Assembly: GCA_947503265.1 (NCBI GenBank)
Contig: CANNDC010000005.1
Coordinates: 219,276 to 283,275, forward strand
DNA: 64,000 nt
Reading direction: 5' to 3'
Origin: an uncultured Alteromonadaceae bacterium
GTDB lineage: Bacteria; Pseudomonadota; Gammaproteobacteria; Enterobacterales; Alteromonadaceae
In this document: piece by piece, positions 45,228 to 54,082 of the stretch
Position numbering within the stretch: the first letter of the stretch is position 1
Layout: every line of letters begins with the position of its first letter
Translations under genes and position numbers: made by a program
The notes under the pieces: model-generated
Told to the model about the DNA's origin: nothing
Seen by the model: only the letters and a program-made list of their open reading frames with translations
Database searches by the model: none

Positions 45228-46895
45228 ATGGCGCAATACGTTTACAGTATGCATAGAGTGGGCAAGATAGTCCCTCCAAATAGACACATTCTCAAAAATA
45301 TCTCTTTGAGCTTTTTCCCAGGAGCCAAAATAGGAGTGCTTGGTCTCAATGGTTCGGGTAAATCTACCCTACTTCGCATTATGGCCGGCATAGACAAAGA
45401 CATTGAAGGTGAAGCCAGACCGCAAGCGGATTTGAAAATCGGTTATCTTCCTCAGGAACCTCAACTCGACGAAAGCAAAGATGTGCGCGGTAACATTGAA
45501 GAAGCCGTTGCCGATGTTGCCCATGCAATTACTCGTTTAGATGAAGTTTATGCAGCTTATGCAGAAGAAGGGGCAGACTTTGATGCACTAGCCAAAGAAC
45601 AAGGCGAGTTGGAAGCCATTATTCAAGCTAAAGATGGCCACAATTTGGAAAACGCCCTAGAACGCGCCGCGGATGCACTTAGATTGCCACCATGGGATGC
45701 AGATGTAAGTAAATTATCTGGTGGTGAACGTCGTCGGGTGGCATTGTGCCGCCTATTGCTAGAAAAACCAGAAATGCTACTTCTTGATGAACCCACCAAC
45801 CATTTGGATGCTGAATCGGTAGCTTGGTTAGAACGCTTTTTGCATGATTACGAAGGAACGGTAGTCGCTATTACCCATGATAGGTATTTCCTAGACAACG
45901 TGGCGGGTTGGATTTTAGAACTAGACAGAGGCGAAGGTATTCCTTGGGAAGGTAACTATTCTTCTTGGCTAGATCAGAAAGATAAGCGACTTGAGCAAGA
46001 AGAACGCACGGAAAACGCACGACAAAAATCCATCAAGCAAGAACTAGAATGGGTGCGAACCAATCCCAAAGGCCGTCAAGCGAAAAGTAAAGCACGTATG
46101 GCGCGTTTTGAAGAACTTAGTACAGGCGATTACCAAAAACGTAACGAGACCAATGAGCTGTTTATCCCTCCCGGTGAACGACTCGGAGACAAAGTCATTG
46201 AAGTCACTGGATTGAAAAAATCTTATGGCGACAGAATGCTCATCGATGATCTTAGTTTTGTAGTACCTAAAGGCGCTATCGTCGGTATCATCGGCCCTAA
46301 CGGCGCAGGTAAATCTACCTTGTTTCGTATGTTAAGTGGGGATGAACAACCAGATGAAGGCAAAATAGATTTAGGCGATAGCGTTCAATTGGCCAGCGTT
46401 GAGCAATTTCGCGATCACATGAATGAAAAAAATACAGTTTACAAAGAAATTTCTGATGACTCTGAAGTAATCAGAATAGGCAACTTCGAACTTAACAGTA
46501 GAGCCTATTGCAGTCGGTTTAACTTCAAGGGAACAGATCAGCAAAAGTTTATCAAGGACTTGTCGGGCGGTGAACGCAACCGTGTGCATTTAGCCAAACT
46601 GTTGAAAGCCGGTGGTAACGTGCTATTGCTGGATGAACCAACCAACGATTTGGATGTAGAAACCCTTCGGGCACTCGAAAATGCGCTGCTTGAATTTCCT
46701 GGTTGTGCCATGGTGATATCCCATGACCGTTGGTTCCTTGATCGCGTAGCCACACACATCATGGATTACCGAGATGAAGGGAAAATCAACTTTTATGAGG
46801 GTAATTACACTGACTACTCGGCATGGCTGAAAGAAACCTACGGAGAAGATGTCGTAGAGCCCCATCGACTGAAATATAAGAAAATGAGTAAGTAG
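45228..46895 (+). CDS. ettA: Energy-dependent translational throttle protein EttA (ABC-F)
   Basis: ABC-F ATPase that binds the ribosomal E site and gates the first elongation step according to energy state. It has 555 residues, as in E. coli. Two ATP-binding cassettes: Walker A GLNGSGKST and GPNGAGKST, signature LSGGERRRVALCRLLLEKPEMLLLDEPTNHLD and LSGGERNRVHLAKLL, with an arm insert and the inter-domain linker (KSKARMARFEEL) between. No membrane domain. Stand-alone and divergent from the dehydrogenase gene. Confidence 0.97.
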   Translation: MAQYVYSMHRVGKIVPPNRHILKNISLSFFPGAKIGVLGLNGSGKSTLLRIMAGIDKDIEGEARPQADLKIGYLPQEPQLDESKDVRGNIEEAVADVAHAITRLDEVYAAYAEEGADFDALAKEQGELEAIIQAKDGHNLENALERAADALRLPPWDADVSKLSGGERRRVALCRLLLEKPEMLLLDEPTNHLDAESVAWLERFLHDYEGTVVAITHDRYFLDNVAGWILELDRGEGIPWEGNYSSWLDQKDKRLEQEERTENARQKSIKQELEWVRTNPKGRQAKSKARMARFEELSTGDYQKRNETNELFIPPGERLGDKVIEVTGLKKSYGDRMLIDDLSFVVPKGAIVGIIGPNGAGKSTLFRMLSGDEQPDEGKIDLGDSVQLASVEQFRDHMNEKNTVYKEISDDSEVIRIGNFELNSRAYCSRFNFKGTDQQKFIKDLSGGERNRVHLAKLLKAGGNVLLLDEPTNDLDVETLRALENALLEFPGCAMVISHDRWFLDRVATHIMDYRDEGKINFYEGNYTDYSAWLKETYGEDVVEPHRLKYKKMSK

Positions 46896-46931
46896 GTGGG
46901 ATCTAAGCTTTTAACTCAATAATAAGTAAGC

Positions 46932-46955
46932 ACAACTGGCCTCAGGGTCAGTTGT
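46932..46955 (+). terminator. Hairpin downstream of ettA
   Basis: ACAACTGGCC and GGGTCAGTTGT pair with one G-U wobble over a short loop. The sequence behind it lacks a T-run, so it is a weak terminator candidate; nothing better is seen after ettA. Confidence 0.4.
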
Positions 46956-47158
46956 AAGCGAGTTGCATATGATAAAGTAACAATCTGCTAGACCATTAAA
47001 TAGTATTATTTCAAGAAGATCAGGCTTCCATTACCTTTACAAATAGCACCCTCAATATCACTTAAAAATACTCGTTTACTCCTCTCTAACTGCACAATTA
47101 CTGCACATTGTTTGTTTAAGCTATTTCCAGTAGTTAATTCAATCCATTGGGAGTTTTC

Positions 47159-48616
47159 ATGCAAAATCAAAAAACCGTAGCACCGGCTAAAGTTATATTT
47201 TTCTTTTCACTCTGCGTTTCCGTGACACTTACGGGGTGCGGCGGCAGTGATAGTGTGGTTGAAGAAGAGGTCGCACAGGAAGTGATTGAGCAAGCGGTTG
47301 AGATTGTCGAAGAGACCTACTCTGACACCGATTTTACAGCTAACGATTGGACAGAGGCAACACACACCAAAGATGTCGATCCCAATTTTGCTGAAGTATT
47401 TGACGATAGCCAAGTAAAACGCTTAGATTTTGTAGTAACCCAAGCCCGTTGGCAGAGCATGTTAGCAGATATGACCTCAGTGTATGGGGAATTAGGTCAA
47501 GCTGGTGGAAATGGTTTACTCGATACGGACGAAGACCCAATTTTTGTGCCGGCAGAGGTTTTTTATAATGGTACCCAATGGTATCGAGTGGGTATTCGAT
47601 TCAAAGGAAATTCGTCACTACAAAGTAGTTGGCGAGCAGGGATTCTCAAGTTGTCTTTCAAATTGGATTTCGATGAGTTTGAAGACCAGTACCCTCAAAT
47701 AGATAACCAACGTTTTTATGGCTTTAAAAAATTCAGCTTAAAAAATAATTTTGATGATGAGTCATTAATGCGAGAAAAGGTCGCTGCCGATGTGTTTAAA
47801 AATGCTGGTTTGGCAGTTTCTCATACGGCTTTTTACACCTTATATATCGATTATGGCAACGGCCCTGAATATTTTGGTTTGTACACCTTAGTCGAGGAAG
47901 TCGACGGCACAGTGCTCGATACTCAGTTTTCTAGCGATGACGGCAATTTGTATAAACCCGAAGATGGTGGGGCCAGTTTTGCCCAAGGCAGTTTCAACGA
48001 AGAAAACTTTGAGAAGAAGACCAACGAAGACGATGAAGATTGGTCTGACATAATCGCGCTTTTTGATGCCTTGCATGATGATAGCTTTACTAGTGACCCA
48101 GTGACTTGGAGAGCCAATTTAGAATCGGTCTTCGATGTTGATGGCTTCCTCAGATATATGGCGGTCAACGGCATTATTCAAAATTGGGATACGTACGGCC
48201 GGATGCCACATAACTACTATCTTTACAATAATCCAGAAAACGGATTGCTCACGTGGATCCCTTGGGACAACAATGAAGCACTGCAAGAAGGTAAGCGAGG
48301 TGGTTCATTAGCCTTAGATTTTTCGGACTTAGATGCGGATAGCTGGCCATTGATTGGTAAAATCTATGCTGATGAAGTGTACAAAGCCAGATACGATGAG
48401 CTTTTATTGGAGGTCATAAGCGATGCTTTTGAAACCAATACAATACAGGCGCTATACGACCAGTATTCAGCACTGATAGAACCGCACGCAACCAGTGAGC
48501 AATCAGGCTACTCTTTCCTTGAAAGTTCCAACGACTTTTTTCAAGCTGTAAGTCAACTCAATGACCATGCAGAAGATAGAGAGCAAGCGGTAACAACCTA
48601 TTTGGACGGGCAATAG
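47159..48616 (+). CDS. CotH-like kinase-fold lipoprotein
   Basis: Lipoprotein of 485 residues (lipobox LTGC, Cys27) followed by an acidic, Glu/Val-rich linker and a CotH domain. CotH of Bacillus is an atypical secreted protein kinase. Features of the family seen here: IRFKGNSSLQSSW, FSLKNNFDDESLMREKVA, YFGLYTLVEEVDGT and YLYNNPENGLLTWIPWDNNEA, whose Asp residues match the catalytic and metal-binding positions. GGGAG precedes ATG 47159, preferred over TTG 47147. In marine bacteria such proteins are attached to the outer membrane; target unknown. Confidence 0.88.
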   Translation: MQNQKTVAPAKVIFFFSLCVSVTLTGCGGSDSVVEEEVAQEVIEQAVEIVEETYSDTDFTANDWTEATHTKDVDPNFAEVFDDSQVKRLDFVVTQARWQSMLADMTSVYGELGQAGGNGLLDTDEDPIFVPAEVFYNGTQWYRVGIRFKGNSSLQSSWRAGILKLSFKLDFDEFEDQYPQIDNQRFYGFKKFSLKNNFDDESLMREKVAADVFKNAGLAVSHTAFYTLYIDYGNGPEYFGLYTLVEEVDGTVLDTQFSSDDGNLYKPEDGGASFAQGSFNEENFEKKTNEDDEDWSDIIALFDALHDDSFTSDPVTWRANLESVFDVDGFLRYMAVNGIIQNWDTYGRMPHNYYLYNNPENGLLTWIPWDNNEALQEGKRGGSLALDFSDLDADSWPLIGKIYADEVYKARYDELLLEVISDAFETNTIQALYDQYSALIEPHATSEQSGYSFLESSNDFFQAVSQLNDHAEDREQAVTTYLDGQ

Positions 48617-48777
48617 CGTAACGCGGTCGCCAGCCAACGACAGTGAATCCGTTAAATACAAGCGACTTTTTGTTGTCTGATACATAACGCAAAACAAACC
48701 AACAGACGCTTCTCAAGCAATTGTTGGTTTTTTGTGCTTAAATCATTGTATGGTTTTTCAAATACTTATGTGTATTT

Positions 48778-49140
48778 ATGGAAAAGAGACAATTCAATCG
48801 CGTTTTATTCGATACACCTGCACAGTTGCGTCAGGGGAATAATATCTGGGATACAAAGCTAGTCGACTTGTCCATTAAGGGCGCCTTAATTGAATATCCT
48901 ATGGATTTCGAAGGCGATTTATATGAACCATTTCAACTGGCATTTCGATTGGAAGGCGTACAACTCTTCATACAACCGACTGGCCACATTGTGCACAATG
49001 CCAATCATCGTCTTGGATTTTGTATTGATCAAATTGATATCGACAGTGTCACTGAGCTAAAGCGCTTAGTTGCGCTCAACCTTGGAGACGAGGATTTGCT
49101 CAATCGGGATATGGAAGCCTTGAGTGAATGTGTTGATTAA
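48778..49140 (+). CDS. Single-domain PilZ protein (c-di-GMP receptor)
   Basis: A 120-residue protein consisting almost only of a PilZ domain. Both c-di-GMP-binding motifs are present: R4-QFN-R8 and D30-LSIKG. The C-terminal 20 residues are acidic. No partner domain, so it would act by binding another protein when c-di-GMP is high. No strong ribosome site is visible before ATG 48778. It lies alone between the CotH-like gene and the DUF3291 gene. Confidence 0.88.
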   Translation: MEKRQFNRVLFDTPAQLRQGNNIWDTKLVDLSIKGALIEYPMDFEGDLYEPFQLAFRLEGVQLFIQPTGHIVHNANHRLGFCIDQIDIDSVTELKRLVALNLGDEDLLNRDMEALSECVD

Positions 49141-49200
49141 ATTCTACCCGGTCAACTAGTCAAATGCTGTTAACGGTTTTAAGTAGTCGGGGATTGTCTT

Positions 49201-49650
49201 TTAGTATGTAGGTGCAGGAAACGGTCTCGCAAAACTGAATGCGTGTTCGCTTGCCCCTTTTTCCTGAATCAGTTTCAGTTTTTGTTTGGCTTCATGCAAG
49301 CTGGGTATATGCCCTTCCTTTACCCACCATAGCACTAAGTGAAATTCCATTTTATCAAACCAGTCTTTACGTTTACGCATGATATTTTTATGCTCTTGAT
49401 TACGGTAAACAAACTCAAACAGAGTGTCTAAATTCTCCCATAGCGACATATTGACTATCATATCTGGGTCGTCAAAGGCTTGAATGTCTGTGGCATCATT
49501 ACCCTCTCCTACTAAGCGCCATATAAAGCCTGGTTGAGACTCAGCAATTTCATTTATCCTATCAATGTAGTTATGAAAACCATCGTTGTCAGGGTGCTCC
49601 GACGGCAAGCGAAACTTGGCGACATTGAGCTGAGCTAACTGATACTTCAT
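49201..49650 (-). CDS. DUF3291 family protein
   Basis: A 149-residue dimeric alpha-beta barrel-like protein (antibiotic biosynthesis monooxygenase fold). The family pattern is AQLNVAKFRLPSEHPDNDGFHNYIDRINEIAESQPGF with WRLVG, then MSLWENLDTLFEFVY and FHLVLWWVKEGHIPSLHEAKQKL. Reaction unknown. AAGGAAA precedes ATG 49650. It runs in the same direction as radA, from which a 15-bp repeat array separates it. Confidence 0.88.
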   Translation of the reverse strand: MKYQLAQLNVAKFRLPSEHPDNDGFHNYIDRINEIAESQPGFIWRLVGEGNDATDIQAFDDPDMIVNMSLWENLDTLFEFVYRNQEHKNIMRKRKDWFDKMEFHLVLWWVKEGHIPSLHEAKQKLKLIQEKGASEHAFSFARPFPAPTY

Positions 49651-49720
49651 TTGTCTATTTCCTTCACTGATTATCTCCTTAACTATTTATTCCCTTCGCT
49701 GATTGTGTCACAGCTTTGTA

Positions 49721-49795
49721 TTAAGTAGCTTTGTTTTAAGTAGCTTTGTTTTAAGTAGCTTTGTTTTAAGTAGCTTTGTTTTAAGTAGCTTCGTA
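49721..49795. repeat. Five-copy 15-bp tandem repeat abutting the radA stop
   Basis: Units of TTAAGTAGCTTTGTT begin at 49721, 49736, 49751, 49766 and 49781; the first four are identical and the fifth ends TCGTA. The array ends one base before the radA stop codon. Read from radA, the unit is a multiple of three and contains TAA in frame, so each copy repeats a stop codon. Confidence 0.95.
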
Positions 49796-51160
49796 TTACA
49801 AGGCTTCTAGTGCGTCAGATAATCTCGCCACACCGACTATTTCTATACCAGCAATCGATTGTTTTGGTACGTTGCCTTTTGGCACAATAGCGCGTTTAAA
49901 ACCATGTTTAGCGGCTTCTTGTAAGCGTTCAGTACCGTTAGGAATGGGCCTTATCTCTCCTGCTAATCCCACTTCGCCAAAGGCAATTAGCTCTCTGGGT
50001 AAAGCACGATCTCGGAAACTCGACATCATTGCGAGTAACAAGGCTAAATCTGCTGCGGTTTCTGAGACCCGAACACCGCCAACAACGTTGACGAAGACAT
50101 CTTGGTCGTTCATTTGTACGTTTCCATGACGGTGCAACACAGCCAGCAACATAGACAATCGATTAGCTTCTAAACCCACTGCTATTCGCCTTGGGTTTGC
50201 CATTTGCGAGTAGTCTACTAACGCTTGAATTTCCACCAACAAGGGACGTGTTCCTTCCCAAACCACCATAACAATGCTGCCGGGTGAAGGGTTATCTTCT
50301 CGACTAAGGAAAATGGCAGAGGGATTATTGACCTCTTTCAAGCCCTTGTCTGTCATGGCAAAAACCCCGAGTTCATTGACAGCGCCAAATCGATTTTTAT
50401 TGCCTCTGAGGGTTCTGAAGCGGCTATCACTCTCGCCTTCGAGCATCATTGAACAATCAATACAATGTTCCAACACTTTCGGTCCTGCCAAATTACCTTC
50501 TTTGGTCACATGGCCAACAATAAACATAGCGATATGGTGTTGCTTAGCGAATCGGGTCAGAAAAGCAGCGCTCTCACGCACTTGAGATACACTTCCTGGA
50601 GCAGATTGGACATCGGCGACATGCATTACTTGAATGGAATCGATCACCATAATTTTAGGCTTGTGCTGCAGTGCCAGTTCACAAATAGTTTCAACACTAG
50701 TCTCAGCAAGTAATTTGAGCTTCTCTTTGGGTAGAGCGAGTCGTTGAGCGCGCATGGCCACTTGTTGCAAAGACTCTTCGCCAGTAACATATAGTGCAGA
50801 TAAGCCTTCTGCCAAATAGCACATTACTTGTAAAAGGAGCGTGCTTTTACCTGCGCCCGGCGAACCACCAATAAGCATAGCAGCACCGGGGACAATGCCA
50901 CCTCCCAGCACTCTGTCGAGCTCTTTAAATCCTGCACTGAATCTTGGCAGCGCTTGTAAATCGATTTTATCTAAGGTTTCAACTTGCGCTGTTGTTTGTC
51001 CAGCGTACCCTTTTAAGTTCCTCTCAGGATTGTGAGTGGCAGGGCTAACAACAAATTCACTGATGGTATTCCAGCTATTGCAATCACTGCATTGACCTTG
51101 CCATCTGGGGTGTTCTGCTCCGCAATCGGAGCACACAAAAGAAGTTTTACGTTTTGCCAT
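49796..51160 (-). CDS. radA: DNA repair protein RadA (Sms)
   Basis: RecA-like branch-migration ATPase in recombination repair. The 454-residue protein has an N-terminal zinc finger (CSDCGAEHPRWQGQCSDC), Walker A GGSPGAGKST, the RadA-specific KNRFG motif (KNRFGAVNELGVF) and a C-terminal Lon-protease-like domain (VFVNVVGGVRV... AFGEVGLAGEIRPI). AGGAC precedes ATG 51160. Divergent from the double-PilZ gene. Confidence 0.97.
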   Translation of the reverse strand: MAKRKTSFVCSDCGAEHPRWQGQCSDCNSWNTISEFVVSPATHNPERNLKGYAGQTTAQVETLDKIDLQALPRFSAGFKELDRVLGGGIVPGAAMLIGGSPGAGKSTLLLQVMCYLAEGLSALYVTGEESLQQVAMRAQRLALPKEKLKLLAETSVETICELALQHKPKIMVIDSIQVMHVADVQSAPGSVSQVRESAAFLTRFAKQHHIAMFIVGHVTKEGNLAGPKVLEHCIDCSMMLEGESDSRFRTLRGNKNRFGAVNELGVFAMTDKGLKEVNNPSAIFLSREDNPSPGSIVMVVWEGTRPLLVEIQALVDYSQMANPRRIAVGLEANRLSMLLAVLHRHGNVQMNDQDVFVNVVGGVRVSETAADLALLLAMMSSFRDRALPRELIAFGEVGLAGEIRPIPNGTERLQEAAKHGFKRAIVPKGNVPKQSIAGIEIVGVARLSDALEAL

Positions 51161-51469
51161 AAGTCCTAGAAATAGTGTTTTTTAACCTCAAAGCGGAATA
51201 AGAGGTCGTGCAACAAGTCAGTGTTAAATAATTGTCATAGGGTACGATTTTCTGTGTTCAATCACCATGCTTTATAGCCTAACAATCAGAATTTAATACC
51301 TAAATTGGGCTTGTATTCATTCAACAGATTATTTAACGTTGATGTGTGAAGAATATTTCTCATTGAAAAGGGTAAAGGAAAGGTAAAAATCAGGATCAAA
51401 GGATATTCAACCGTTGCCGATAACAGACTATGGTAATTTCGCCCCAATAAATGCAAATAACACAGTGGC
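51161..51469. other. 309-base intergenic region between divergent radA and the double-PilZ gene
   Basis: Holds the promoters for both genes. A FliA-type promoter for the plus-strand gene is recognisable and listed separately. I found nothing else that I can name in the remaining bases. Confidence 0.5.
51397..51423 (+). promoter_or_regulatory. Sigma-28 (FliA) promoter for the double-PilZ gene
   Basis: CAAAGGAT (51397-51404), exactly 11 bases, then GCCGATAA (51416-51423). The -10 is a perfect match to the FliA consensus GCCGATAA, and the -35 agrees with TAAAGTTT at five of eight positions including AAAG. The predicted start near 51430 leaves a leader of about 40 bases before ATG 51470. Confidence 0.7.
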
Positions 51470-53980
51470 ATGAATCAAGACTTAGCTGAATACCAAAACA
51501 TCATTGAACAACTTAAGCCGATGATCCAAGAACCTGAGTTTAATCAGGTGCTAGCGCAGGTTGCCTCAAAGGTTCCCAAACAAAAACGCTTTCTGATCAA
51601 AATGGAATTGAAAAGACTGGCACGCCCCTGTTTGCGACTGATTGATTTGCGTGGTCAAGTTGCAGGAGAGTGTCGAGAGTACGAATATGGCGGCAAATCT
51701 CACTATCTAGATGATGTAGCAATTGATGTTTTTGAACGTCAGGTAAGGTCATTTGGCGAGTACACTATGGGTGTGTATGAAGCCGTCAAAAACACTGAAA
51801 ACAACTACCGGGTTATTCATCGTAAACAACAAGAAGAGCAACACGAGGAAACGGAAGAAAAAGCCGAAAAATGCCTGCCGCACAATGTCCCATTCGTAAA
51901 CTTTACTGATTTCGCCAAGCGCAATGAAGAGCGAATGAATTATGCGGTGAATATAGAAATGTTTACCGAGCTTAATCAAAGTATTCAAGCCACCACCATC
52001 GATATTTCAGTAAGTGGTTTGAAAGCCAAACTTAACAATGAACATCTATTCAAAATTGGTGAAAGACTCACCATACAATTCAGAGGCTTAGAGGGCGAAT
52101 ACACATTAGATAAGAAAAATGGTGTCGGATATACCATTGTTGATATTGAAACTCAGCAAAAAGAGCAACGTCTCAGTTTGCAGCGAAGCGATGAATTAAC
52201 CCACTCTTCCTTTGAGAATTTTCTTGAACGCTTTATCCATGGCAACAAGCGCAGATATAAAGTCAACATGGACAATACACTGCGCGCAATTAAGTTAAAG
52301 ACTTACGAACAATATTTCATTCCTAATTTTACCTCTGTCCCTATATTCGTTGAAAAGCACGACGATATTTATCAAGCCAAATACGCATTGGTGAACGACA
52401 GTAATAAAGACCCACTTTATTTCTGGAGTGACGAACAATATGAATTGAGGATAGGTTACTTATTGAGTCATCGAAGGTTGTCTCATCTTATGACTCAACC
52501 GCAGAGTCAGCAAGAAACAGTTATATATGCATTCAACCATCTAAAAGGTGATCGTGTTTATTTCTATTCCGCATCTCAAGAGGAATTATTAGAAAGACCG
52601 GATTTGATGAAGGTGTTTTTAGGTTTCGGGGCAAGAAAAGCCAGTTGGCGGGTGTTTAAGCTTCAGTTAACAGATATGGACCTGAATCAATCTCACATGC
52701 CGCTGTCCATCCCAGATACCATTAGCGATGCGGTTAAACGTCAGAATCAAAAACCTGCACCTCGACTATTAGCCCGAATAAAAAACGTCAGGCATATTGC
52801 CTTGGTTACCGATATTACTGATGAAGTAGGCACGCAAAGTTACGAAAAAATTCCAATTAGACGAAATGAAATTGCAGAGTTAAAACTGTTTGGTCATCCG
52901 CGAAATAAACCGCCTGCTCAAGTGCAAATGTTTCGATTTAAATACCATAATTTGCGCAAAGAGACCCGCTATCAACTCAGAACTAGAGTGTCTGTTAGAT
53001 TGGGAGATATCACCTTAGATGGAGTCAGCGAAGATATTTCAACTCGTGGACTTCGGGTAGAGCTTTCTGACTTTTTTCATGGAACTGAAAAAGATGTGGT
53101 TCATTTAACATTTCCAGCGTTGCAAAAAGTGACAAAGAAATACCAGTTAGCCCATCTTCCTTATACAGTTAAAGGAATTTCCTACGACAGAAATGTCCTA
53201 CACTTAAATGCAGTATCCGATCAAAATAACAACACAGCTCAACGATTCTTTGATGAATTGATAAAAACCAATCGATCAAAACTCAAAGCCTACAAAGAAG
53301 AGGAAGACATTCCAGGAATTGGCGGCGCATTGCGTAATCTTTATTCAAAAAATATCCTCAACACAGCTTTTTTCATTAAAAAAGAAGGCATTGATTTCGT
53401 ACCTGATGCATTAGCAACTGCGAATAGTAATAATAGGTTGAACTCAATGCTGTTGTTTAATGCTGATCCTGGCTATTTTAATCTGCATTTTTTGTATTCA
53501 ACCAATGGAGTGGAATTAGACTTTATTCAATATACGTTGAAAAAGATTAAGACCAATGAAAAGCCGGTTATGCGCGAGATATTTGTCGCCTTTGATCCGA
53601 GTAAGGAAAAAGTCGAAGATGCAGTAGTTAGTCGATTCGCCGATCAGTTCCATGACAATAAAGAACGTAAGGACTTTATTGCTCAAGCCATGGCTGCAGG
53701 CCAGTTTATTGGAATTAAAGTATTCATTTCTAGAGCCGGTCGTCCTGATATGGATAGACTCCAATCTGAAATCAGTTATGTTGGCTTATATGCTATTCAT
53801 AGAGCAAAGGTATTGGAAGAGCAACTATGGAACATTGTAGGGGTCGGCGATTTGATCGACGTCACCGATGAAATCATGATCCGCTATCATTTCAGTCACA
53901 AACATATATTGGCTAACCACGAGCCACCTGCTCAACATAAAGTAAAGACTGCAAAAATCGAACATTTACTCAAGAGCTAA
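51470..53980 (+). CDS. Large protein with two PilZ domains
   Basis: An 836-residue cytoplasmic protein of unknown function. PilZ-like region 1 (about 150-235) has R151-NEE-R155 and D178-ISVSG183; region 2 (about 496-590) has the canonical R500-YQL-R504 and D522-ISTRG527. The N-terminal 110 residues are helical, a Gln/Glu-rich linker covers 118-136, and the C-terminal 240 residues show no motif I know. No membrane segment or signal. It is divergent from radA and preceded by a FliA-type promoter, suggesting that it ties c-di-GMP to flagellar function. The ribosome site before ATG 51470 is weak. Confidence 0.85.
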   Translation: MNQDLAEYQNIIEQLKPMIQEPEFNQVLAQVASKVPKQKRFLIKMELKRLARPCLRLIDLRGQVAGECREYEYGGKSHYLDDVAIDVFERQVRSFGEYTMGVYEAVKNTENNYRVIHRKQQEEQHEETEEKAEKCLPHNVPFVNFTDFAKRNEERMNYAVNIEMFTELNQSIQATTIDISVSGLKAKLNNEHLFKIGERLTIQFRGLEGEYTLDKKNGVGYTIVDIETQQKEQRLSLQRSDELTHSSFENFLERFIHGNKRRYKVNMDNTLRAIKLKTYEQYFIPNFTSVPIFVEKHDDIYQAKYALVNDSNKDPLYFWSDEQYELRIGYLLSHRRLSHLMTQPQSQQETVIYAFNHLKGDRVYFYSASQEELLERPDLMKVFLGFGARKASWRVFKLQLTDMDLNQSHMPLSIPDTISDAVKRQNQKPAPRLLARIKNVRHIALVTDITDEVGTQSYEKIPIRRNEIAELKLFGHPRNKPPAQVQMFRFKYHNLRKETRYQLRTRVSVRLGDITLDGVSEDISTRGLRVELSDFFHGTEKDVVHLTFPALQKVTKKYQLAHLPYTVKGISYDRNVLHLNAVSDQNNNTAQRFFDELIKTNRSKLKAYKEEEDIPGIGGALRNLYSKNILNTAFFIKKEGIDFVPDALATANSNNRLNSMLLFNADPGYFNLHFLYSTNGVELDFIQYTLKKIKTNEKPVMREIFVAFDPSKEKVEDAVVSRFADQFHDNKERKDFIAQAMAAGQFIGIKVFISRAGRPDMDRLQSEISYVGLYAIHRAKVLEEQLWNIVGVGDLIDVTDEIMIRYHFSHKHILANHEPPAQHKVKTAKIEHLLKS

Positions 53981-54082
53981 CGGTCAATAACTAACCCAAA
54001 ATTACATTGCAAGTGAATTGAAAACTGGTAAACTTCGCGGCGAATTTATAGCTTTCGTTCTTTTAAAAATTGGTGGTTAATC

